A stretch of 14,061 nucleotides of DNA from Ectocarpus siliculosus (lineage: Eukaryota; Sar; Phaeophyceae; Ectocarpales; Ectocarpaceae). The stretch spans positions 4,485,925 through 4,499,985 of the forward strand of contig FN649734.1 in NCBI GenBank assembly GCA_000310025.1, in the 5' to 3' direction. The notes beneath the pieces are model-generated. The model did no database searches, was not told the origin of the DNA, and was given only the letters and a program-made list of their open reading frames with translations. The translations under genes and the position numbers were made by a program. How positions within the stretch are numbered: the first letter of the stretch is position 1; every line of letters begins with the position of its first letter. Of the stretch, positions 1 to 8,100 are shown piece after piece.

Positions 1-136
1 CCCCCCCCCCCCCCCCCCCTCTACTCCCTCACGTGCACCGTTGCCCGCCCCCGCCCGCCCGCCCCCGGTTCACCGCACACACATTGCCTCCCGCGTAACT
101 CGGAAACCCACCACCCAACGACGCGACGAACTACAG
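1..136 (+). other. 3' part of a TAF5 intron, C-rich
   Basis: This is the tail of the intron before the penultimate TAF5 exon. It opens with a run of 19 C and stays C-rich (CCCG repeats near 45-67) up to the acceptor ACTACAG at 130-136. A GTAACT near 95-100 could serve as branch point. The WD40 reading stops making sense upstream of 137, which supports the acceptor. The poly-C run at the very edge may mark a hard-to-sequence place. Confidence 0.65.
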
Positions 137-1239
137 GAGGGCTCGGCGCTAGTCAGCGGGAGCAAAGACAATACCGTCAAGATCTGGGACGTGGCGTCGG
201 CCTGTAAACGTGACGGCGACGGCCGAAACGGCGTCGATTCCTCCGCTTCCCTGGCGGAGCAGATGAAAGCGGCGGCGGCTGCAGCGGCGGCGATTGGTGA
301 TGGGGGTCGGGGGGGAGGGGTGTCGGCTGTTGCCGGAACCAAACGAAAAAAGGGAGCTGGGGGTGGGGGTGGGGGTGCACCGTGGCCGTCGAGAGGGGAT
401 GGTCCAAGCTACGGCCCTGTGCACTCGTTCGGAACGAGGAACACCGGCGTCTTCAAGTGGGTGTTGTTGTTTTTGTTTTTGTTGTAGTTGTTGTCGTCTT
501 CACATTGAAAATCGTTCCGGTCTTTGCTCAGTACCTTAATCCGTAGCGGCCCAATTAACGCGGACCCCTTCCTTCCGTGATAACAGACCAGGTACACGAA
601 AACGGTGGCAGTCACTTCGAAAAATAATGCGACAAATTATTTATTCACAAACGCGGAAGTAGACCGAAAGCCAGAACACTTGAAAACACGGAAGGACCAG
701 GCAGTCAGACGTCGCTGGCGACACATCCGGCAAAAGGCGTACTGCGACGAGAACGTTCTTCGAAGCCGCGCCTAAAATCCGCTCTTGTGCATGCCTTAAG
801 AGCGCCGGCGAACGCCCAGGTGCGATCGATGGGTGTCAAAAAAGGCTCGATTGCTCCACCACGATCAAGAGGCTACCATTGCCGGAAAACCGGTGGGGTT
901 TTCGAAGCACTGTTGTATCACGCGGAGGAGAACTTTTCCTTGCACTTGTCGGTTGCGTGTCGCACCCCTCTTGGTTGCGGAGCAATCGAGCTCGAAATAT
1001 CGGCCGATCGCACTGCTGCCGTGTTCGTTCGCCCGCACCTTTTTTACGGTACGTTTGTTGTACTTGTGGTGCCTTTGCTGACACACCCGGACACTATTTA
1101 CTCGTTGTGCGGGGTTTTAGCCCCCTCCCCATCTTCTTCTTCTTTTCCGTTCTCTTCGCTTGACCTGTTGCCCAACAAGAATATTTAGCTCCCTCCTCAT
1201 CGTGTCGTTCTCCGTTCTGGTCGCCTTTCTTGCGGATTG

Positions 1240-1273
<34 letters not shown>

Positions 1274-1406
1274 CCTGGTTGTCCAACAAAATCGCTGCTC
1301 GTTTTGCGCCGCCGGCTGGTCTTTCCCTCGTTTCTCGCCCCGCAGCGTGCTCTTCACCAAGAGAAACCTGGTGATCGCTTCAGGGGTCTGTCGAAACAAG
1401 TCATGA
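137..1406 (+). CDS. TAF5: TAF5 (TFIID subunit 5, WD40 repeat protein), 3' end of the gene, exons 137-456 and 1346-1406
   Basis: TAF5 is a WD40 scaffold subunit of the general transcription factor TFIID, acting in the nucleus. Only the last 126 residues are in the window. The first exon begins after an AG at 135-136 and reads EGSALVSGSKDNTVKIWDV, the end of a final WD40 repeat. A low-complexity stretch of about 70 residues follows (an alanine run, KRKK, glycine runs). The exon ends in GTRNTGVF. A GTGGGT donor at 457 and a CCCCGCAG acceptor ending at 1345 join codon AA|C. The last exon reads VLFTKRNLVIASG, then ends with a short tail and TGA at 1404-1406. From memory, animal TAF5 has the same order: a DNTVxxWD repeat, a linker, then a TPVxxLHFTRRNLxLAAG strand near the C-terminus. 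The splice restores that alignment without a gap. Upstream exons lie outside the window. The linker is longer than I recall for animal TAF5. Other WD40 proteins lack this C-terminal strand motif. Confidence 0.88.
457..1345 (+). other. Last intron of TAF5 (889 bp)
   Basis: GT donor GTGGGT at 457-462 and AG acceptor at 1344-1345, preceded by a pyrimidine-rich tract. It interrupts the codon between F and V of the C-terminal strand (phase 2). It starts with GTT/TTG-rich sequence and contains a GA microsatellite at about 1239-1273. Open frames inside it (for example 787-1188) show no recognisable domain. I see no gene in it. Confidence 0.8.
1239..1273. repeat. GA dinucleotide microsatellite in a TAF5 intron
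   Basis: A run of GA units interrupted by AAA and AA, about 35 bp long, roughly 75 bp upstream of the last TAF5 exon. Confidence 0.8.
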
Positions 1407-1950
1407 CCAAGAATCAAGGGCTGGTGTGCTGGTTGTTGTAGTTGTTGTAGTTGGTTGGTTGGTTGGTTGGGGGGGAGTGAGGAGTAGCAACGGCGACCAT
1501 GCGGCGGTGGTGCCTTGCTTGTCGGGTTGTGAGAGGCGACTGCGACAAGAGAGTAGCGTCGAGTTAGGCGCCGCCTGCGTTTGTCGTAACAAAGTCTTGT
1601 TTCTTGTTCGGCTGTCTGTGTACATGTCAGGAAAACCTTTTTTGTCTTATAGGTGCGGTGTGTGGGTGTGCGGAGGGCGCGGAAGCACAGGAAACTACCG
1701 CAGAGCGGACTTGGCAAGAAGGCTGTGGTGCAAGGGATAGGGGTGTCTGGATTGCTGGGGCGGAGAGGGGGCGCATGCCCCCCCCCCCCGCCCATTTTTT
1801 TCTTGTTGCAGCTTTAGAGCTCGACCATGTAGAAAACAACACCGTCGGTGGTTTCAGTAGGAGTTAGCTTGTTATTTTCGGGTGCGTGTGTGTGAGTAGA
1901 TAGATGGGTCGGCGGGTGGAGGCGAGTCGGCGGGTGTAATGTTGCTGTAA
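1407..1950 (+). other. Probable 3' UTR of TAF5, GT-rich
   Basis: The sequence after the TAF5 stop is rich in GTT and TTGG units, with a TTGG tetranucleotide run at 1451-1470 and a run of 12 C at 1778-1789. Two TGTAA words lie close together at 1935-1939 and 1946-1950. TGTAA is a polyadenylation signal in green algae; whether it acts in this organism is a guess, so the right end is uncertain. Long open frames on both strands here have biased, simple composition and no domain. Confidence 0.4.
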
Positions 1951-3358
1951 TGTTATGATATGCTTAGCATACGTGTTTTACGAAACCGCACGCACGGGAG
2001 GCTTTCTCCCTCTCGATGGTTATGGTTTTTCCGTTTTTTAAGTTTAACAAGAAGTTGTCGCTGTAGACTATGCCTCCCGGGGAATATCGCTGTATATGGC
2101 GCTCGGAGAATCAATCGTAGAGACACAGACAGGGTTGTCATCGTGTAACGCTAATGGGTTCATTGCTAGTCTATCCCGGACTATGGATGAGACGAAGTCG
2201 TTGTGTTTTTGTAAGAAAACAAAAACGAAAGTTGTCGTTCGTTTGTGTCACCCACGGCTGCCTTCCTGTAATATTGTTCTGTTCCAACAACGAACAGCAG
2301 TTGGGATGCCTATAAAATCGAAGCGGCACAACCACCTCTGCTATGTCTTCGAAGCGGCACAGCTACAATACCTCTGCTGCATTTGTGCCCGTCGCATCGT
2401 CCCTGACTACATGTATCGCAGTTACGTCGATTCTTCGCGGATGTGTTTGTTTCTGAAAAACAAAAAAAATGTGACAACGAAGACGGTGCACACCTGACAA
2501 ATCGTATAGTTTGGGTAACGCACGGCACATGATATTTTTTCTGCAAAGAAAAAACAAAAATACAACCCTTGCTGCTCGACGTACGAGCGAGTGGTTGTTT
2601 CCGGAGTCCTGCTGGGTAATTCGGAATACAACGACAGGTGTGTTGTCGGAACATGATAATATCTTTTTTCGCAAGACACCCATCGATGTAGGCATCCCTC
2701 CGAATGCTGCATCAAGATACTGTAGATCCTCCAACCGACTGCCAACAATCTAATTCCGAAACCAGTGGCATGGATGTGCTTGGACGACGCAAGAAAACCC
2801 CCCGTAGGTTGCAAGATCGCACATACATAAAAGAGTCATAGTCTAGCATAGTCTATGTACCAGTCGACGTTCGAAGCTCCATAATATTCTCAGTGTGAGA
2901 GATGACGAAAAAAATAAAAACGGCTTCTGGACGTTTTTCGTTTTTCGGATCTTTGCGGCGTAGCGAAATGCTACGTACGTACGCTCTACGTGCGTACGTT
3001 GACCTACGGTTCGACATTGTGCCGTCGAGCTACAGCATGTATGCATGTATGTGGAGATCCCGACCCTTTGGGAAAGTGTCTCCCGCACGCAGGGATGCGT
3101 TGTCTTTACGCGCGACCCCACTCACTCACTGGTTGGTCTCGTTTGTATGTAGTGTGTAATCTTCGGCGTCGGAACAATTTAGTATCAATTCTCATGCACC
3201 TTCTGCATGCGTACCTAGAACGAGTTATTCTTGAACCATGATATGCATAGTAACAACAACAGCAGATGGACGGCACTTTGCTATCATCCCCGTCCACAAT
3301 TGGCAGCATTGACTGATTGCATCATTTAAATACCCTGCAGTGAAACACAATCCCACGA
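1951..3358. other. Intergenic DNA, no gene seen
   Basis: Open frames up to 133 codons exist (for example 2096-2497 + and 2422-2814 -) but none shows a domain. An imperfect 31-bp duplication starts at 2318 and 2349, sharing TCGAAGCGGCACA. A 6-bp stem with a 5-base loop (CGTAGC/GCTACG) sits at 2959-2975, followed by ACGT-rich sequence to about 3000. ATAGTCTA occurs twice near 2837-2853. Confidence 0.5.
3325..3350 (+). promoter_or_regulatory. Upstream TATA-like and CAA elements of the tRNA-Arg gene
   Basis: TTTAAATA at 3325-3332 lies 27-34 bp before the tRNA. A CACAA word at 3346-3350 lies about 9 bp before it. Plant tRNA genes often carry this pair (TATA near -30, CAA near the start site). Function here is inferred from spacing only. 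Confidence 0.4.
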
Positions 3359-3431
3359 GCCCCTGTGGCCCAATGGATAAGGCGTCACCCTCCTAAGGTG
3401 AATATTGCGAGTTCGAATCTCGCCAGGGGTT
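3359..3431 (+). tRNA. trnR(CCU): tRNA-Arg (anticodon CCU), no intron
   Basis: A full cloverleaf can be folded. The acceptor stem is GCCCCTG (3359-3365) with CAGGGGT (3424-3430). The D arm is 3368-3383 with loop GG. The anticodon stem is TCACC/GGTGA with loop CTCCTAA (3390-3396), giving anticodon CCT at 3392-3394. The variable loop has 5 bases (ATATT). The T arm is GCGAG TTCGAAT CTCGC, and the discriminator is T3431. It therefore decodes AGG as arginine. Internal promoters are present: an A box from 3366 (TGGCCCAATGG) and a B box around 3410-3418 (GTTCGAATC). No intron lies after position 37 and CCA is not encoded, as expected for a nuclear gene. The first acceptor pair is a G-U wobble. Confidence 0.95.
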
Positions 3432-3457
3432 GACGGAAGTCAACAACTGTGAGGGCA

Positions 3458-3477
3458 TTTTTTTCTCTTTTTTTTTT
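3458..3477 (+). terminator. RNA polymerase III T-run terminator of the tRNA-Arg gene
   Basis: Seven T at 3458-3464, starting 27 bp after the tRNA, then CTC and a second run of ten T at 3468-3477. Runs of four or more T end Pol III transcripts; the second run would be a backup. Confidence 0.75.
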
Positions 3478-5080
3478 GTGGTACGATACAAGTACAGTGT
3501 GGGACCCACGAAAAATACACAAGGATCGTCCCCAGCAGGCAGGTTTGTATTTCTTTGTTATCTCTTTGTCGACGCCATTGTGAAAAGAGGGAATCGTCCT
3601 CGACAGACGTCGGGGAGATTGTACCTTTTTTTGTGAAGGTGGTCTCCACAGTAGTGTCATTTCATTTATGTTCACAACAGAACCTCCTCACATGAACCAC
3701 CCACCAAACGTACGTATCTATTATTCGATCGCGCGAAGTCACGAAAAGGGCGTGGTGGGAACAAAATCGACAAGAAATATCTACAGCGCGTGGAAAGCGT
3801 CTCGATGAGAACAATCTTTTTGTGACCTTCTGCGAGTTTGGGCGTCATCTATATGCAGAAAACATTGTTGCCCTTCCGAGCAACACATCATCACCAAACG
3901 AACAATAGCACACCCTCCACGTTGAAGTCGAAGTGGTGGCCACTTAGACTTGACACAATCCATGCAGATGTCGATCATTAAGTCATCATCCCGGGCGCTT
4001 GGGCTGTTGTTTTCCGAATGCACGAGAAAACTTAATAATATGGAGCTTACTATCTGTAGCTTTGTCCAGGCCCCCCAATACCAAATCGAAAAAGTTTCTT
4101 GCGACCGCCTTGACAAGCCAGTAGTTAGTTGTTCTTCACATTTCCCCATAGGATACACCTACCGGGTGTAATAATACCGTTGGACGTTGGATGCACTGTG
4201 AAAAACGGCCACTGCTGTACGCATTCCAAAACACCGAGCAAAACCTCGAAGAGAGAGGCAGGTTGGTCGCGGAGCGGTGGTTGTCGTCCTCGCCCGCGCA
4301 TGCCACCATACACCCATAAATTGAGAGAAAACGCCGCAACCACAAGCTGTCCGGCAACACGCCACATCACAAGTGGCCGCCACCATAATATCACAACAAA
4401 CGTTGTTTTCTTCACGCAGTGCGTTTTCGTTGACATACATATCTTGACATGTTTCTACATACAGTTGTAAGCGTGCTCCGATTTTTTCTACGGGTGCGCA
4501 GCAAGGAGGCAAGCGTAGCCCACAACACCACCAACCACTCAGCCCAAAGGTATATTCTCAAACAACAGCCGACTGAGCCGTTTCTGGGAGCCCCGTTGTC
4601 CTATAGCAGGAGCACGAAAAACAGAGGCCATGACGTCGCACAGCACTTATCTCCGGAAGTGCACGCACAGCAGTCCCAACGGATTTACCGTGACGGCATC
4701 ACACATATTCAAGCACCGGAGCGTTCTTCGTGTGGGCCAAAAGATGCTCCCGACACCTGAAGAAAGCGAAAAACGGCTCCGTCTGCAACGAAATCGAGAT
4801 TTGCTACTACCGCTGACTACTCGATGACCTTCGACAACCCGATCGAGCAGTCCACATACCGCAAGCATAGCTCAACTGCATGGCGGCAGCCTCACGGGGA
4901 CACCGGTGTATACCACACATTTTCTGACTTAACCTGGCGTTAAACTATGTAGCGCATCCATCCCTCCTCTACAATCCAGCCGCCGCACTGTCTTCCCCCG
5001 CAGCCTTCTCCGTTGTCAAGCAGTACAGAGTGCGTTGCTCAGCTTCGTGGCCGCAACAACTCCATCGACGACGGTTACTA
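3478..5080. other. Intergenic DNA between the tRNA and the DUF2237 gene, no supported gene
   Basis: No domain was recognised. The best candidate is a 65-codon ATG-TGA frame at 4630-4827 (+), encoding a basic, partly helical-looking peptide with many codons ending in G or C. It has no known relative that I can name, so it is only noted. A minus-strand frame at 3781-4158 contains a short hydrophobic stretch but nothing else. The right end should include the 3' UTR of the DUF2237 gene. Confidence 0.4.
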
Positions 5081-5160
5081 CTACTACTACTACTATACTA
5101 CTACTACTATACTACTACTACTATACTACTACTACTATACTACTACTGCTGCCACTGCTG
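5076..5160. repeat. TAC/TAG array with 14-bp period next to the DUF2237 stop codon
   Basis: On the plus strand a (TAC)n tract leads into four 14-bp units, with TATA at 5094, 5108, 5122 and 5136, each followed by CTACTACTAC or a close match. It grades into CTGCTGCCACTGCTGC and reaches the stop codon of the minus-strand gene at 5163-5161. On the minus strand it reads as TAG-rich sequence directly after the stop, so it would be the start of that gene's 3' UTR. Confidence 0.85.
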
Positions 5161-8100
5161 CTACAGCTCCGTTTCCGACGGCGCGGCGGGAGCATGCTCC
5201 GAGCTGTACTCCTTCAACAGCGCGAGAGGCACGACCTCCATCGCCTTCTCGTGGGTGCTCTCCAGCACCACAAGGGGGGCCTTACCAGCGCGTTGCGCCT
5301 GCAGCCATCGCGAGGAGCACAGACACCTGCGCGCGATTTCGTTGTAACCGTCGGATGTTTGTTGTTGGTGAGAGCAAACAAGAAAGACGTCGACGGCCGA
5401 AAGGTTTAAGGGTGAAACAGCCGAACTAAGAAGCAACAGGCGTATTTTGTCCGTTGGGGGTAGTACAGGTGACGACAAACGAGCAGGGTTCAGAGCCATG
5501 AAAACAACGGAATAAGGTCAGAGGTCCGAAATCTAGACACTCAAGCAACAACCCAGCGTAAAAAACCACAGCAGCACACGACACAGCCGGCGTCTTACCA
5601 CCAAAAAACAACCGTATGATGAACGCACCATCTGTCCCCGGCCTTGAGACCCGGAAAATGCGGTAGCGGGGTGGAGAGGTCGTTCCCCTGGGCCTTGGTG
5701 TAGTCCAAGAACTCCTGCGTCACCTCCGAGCACACGCAGTGCTGCCCGCGGTCGTTGTCATCCGTACTGCAGTAACCGTCGCGTCTCCATCCCGTCGTTG
5801 GTCCCCCAGGCAGCGAACACGCCTGCAAAGGTTGAAGAGAGGGCGGGGGTTGATTTCCCCGTGGTTTGGAGATATTTGCGAGTGAGCCGGCGAGAGGCGG
5901 ATAGATAAAACCAAACATAGATGCAAGTAACGCTGTAATCCCGCAGGGCAAGGAGGGGGTGCCAACGCGCCACCGCTTTGAAGCTGTGACGCAAGAAATT
6001 CCGGCACAAGCGATTAGAAGTAAAAAATACCGTAAGAACATATGCATGCTCAGGTAGGATACCCACGCTGAAACCAATATTTTCGCTGTTGGGTTACCCC
6101 ACAGACAACCGAGAGGTTCTTACATGGTGGCACGTTCTTTACCGGGCTTCTTCTCAATGCTTGGCAATATTATTAGCGTGGTGACAAACAGAAGGATACG
6201 CAATGGCGTGTAGAGGCTGGTGCCCAGAACAGATTGAACAATAAACACAACTTTGGCCGTTGGTCCGTAGGGGGAAAGTGCGTTCGAGGGTGCCAGGGGA
6301 AAACTAGCAACTTGGTGTAAGCTTGGTACAGAGTCGAAACATCTGCACGGAGGGATAGAAACACTCGATTCTTGTTGCTCTCCTGCGGGGAGAGGGCTGC
6401 CGCACGGGGGGAACGTTGAGGGTGGCGGAGGTTGCTCCGAGCAAAACTGTACGTCTGATTGTGCAGCACGATGCGCCTCAAGGAGGTGGCATGCAGGAAG
6501 GAGTGGAGGGACGTACTCCTACGTATACTGTTCTTGCAAAGACATCTTCAGCACCTCATAGATGCATGTGTAGGATGGAAAAGTGGGGTGGTTGTGGTGA
6601 TTGGCGTCACTCTTTGTTATTCGTCTCTCCTTCTCTCTGGCGGGAACTCCAATGAGTTACGATTCCGTCGGAGCATGATCGAAACGTATTTCTGCAAGAC
6701 TGCCATGGCCGTCTTACGCTAGCCGGCCTAGGTGCAGAGACGAGACGCCACCGCGTTGGATGGCCGGTACAAACACGCATCATTCCCAGCATAATGAAGT
6801 GAAGACACACAAAAAAAAATCCAGCGCATTTCGGATATGGAACAAGTATTTACCGTACTGGCCGTTAGGGTAAAACTACTCAAAGCAGCACAGGAGGCCC
6901 CACCACGAACGAACCTGTTGTTTTCGCCTGAGGCTCGTTTCTTACTTCCTCTGTTGGGTACCAGCGACCAATACACTAACAAAACCGGTAGGTCTTATTC
7001 TTTACTGATCACCTTTTCGTGTGGTCAAGTTATCAAGTTCGACCCGGGGAATTCTTAATCCTCCAAGGGGGTCAAGAAGTGGTGGCGCAACCGGTATGGA
7101 GGAATAAGGCGTTGTTGATGTTGGGCTGGAAATGTCGGAAAGGCGACCACCGCGGGGTGAAGCAAGTCTGGAGAGAGAAAGGCCGTATCGACGTATCGAC
7201 TCGTGCCAACAACGGCACGTTGCTCGGCGTCGACTGCCTAGGGAAAGATATGTAGTAAATTTAATGTACGTCGTAAATTTAATGTACTACATATATAAGA
7301 CCCCCACTTAGCCGATTCCATGCTTTATCCAGTATGTTTGCGTAATTGGAGAAACCAGCGTAGACTACTGCTGTCGGCGTCACTTCTCTCTATGCGGTGG
7401 TGTCGGATAGCCGAACGTGGGGGCACGGCAAGAGTATCGCAGATCCTGGGACCCCCCGGCTCAGGGCCTGTCTAGCGTTGAAGAAAAAAAAAAATGTCAC
7501 CATCGAACACAGGCCCCGAAAAATCGAAATTCGAGGGGAGTATCCCCGGACTGTGATTGGTTACCAGGGAAAAATACGAAAAAAGCGGGCATTAGGCGGA
7601 GGAGAAACAATGGCAACACCCGTTTTTTTCCAAAATCGAAGGACACGAGTTGGGACTGCACCCCTTTTGCACCCTCCATGATGAGCGGACCTCGTGTTGG
7701 CGTTACCGCTGACTGGACCGCATGCGAGTGGCACACCGCTGGTCCTGCGGCACTCACACGCAAAAATCGCTGTATTGCAAGGATTCTGTGAGCGTGTCCG
7801 AATTGCGTGCGAAGTGGGTTGCTGTGGAATTCGCTTCCTAAAATGTGCGACGTCGAAAGCCAACGGCCGGTCACGTGCAGCGAGGCAGTCCAAGTAAAAG
7901 TTGGTGAGCAAGGCTGAGGGTGAGACTTGGGACAACTGGCACCACCAGCTGATGCCCACAGCTTCGTATGTGTGCTGATAAATACGTACGGCTCCCGTGT
8001 GGTGCACATGGTCTATCGCTCCACCTGTCTCTTTGGTGACCACGTCACCTCGTGCAGGTGATTCCGCCGCATTTAGGTATTGCTAACTTCGATTCGGCAT

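Noticed and set aside
1094-1795. A 233-codon minus-strand open frame across the end of TAF5
   Set aside because: It is antisense to the TAF5 last exon, made largely of simple-sequence translation (Thr, Gln, Pro, Ser and Lys runs), and has no domain.
3781-4158. Minus-strand frame with TKLQIVSSILLSF, resembling a piece of the same membrane-protein family
   Set aside because: The match is short and hydrophobic, with no neighbouring family blocks in any frame.
5013-5429. Plus-strand frames over the TAC array encoding Tyr/Leu/Thr runs
   Set aside because: They are translations of the microsatellite and of the antisense of DUF2237 exon 3.
5595-6077. Minus-strand frame running through DUF2237 exon 2 as a 160-residue intronless protein
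   Set aside because: Only residues from ACSLPGG to GDRW match the family. The upstream part is intron sequence lacking NVLG, and the downstream part reads into intron 2 and lacks the WCLC and LESTHE blocks.
6195-6240. QSVLGTSLYTPL on the minus strand as the missing first exon of the DUF2237 gene
   Set aside because: No donor gives the right phase, and no start codon is near in that frame. The exon at 9485-9604 has the exact NVLGTPLK motif, a good donor and a start.
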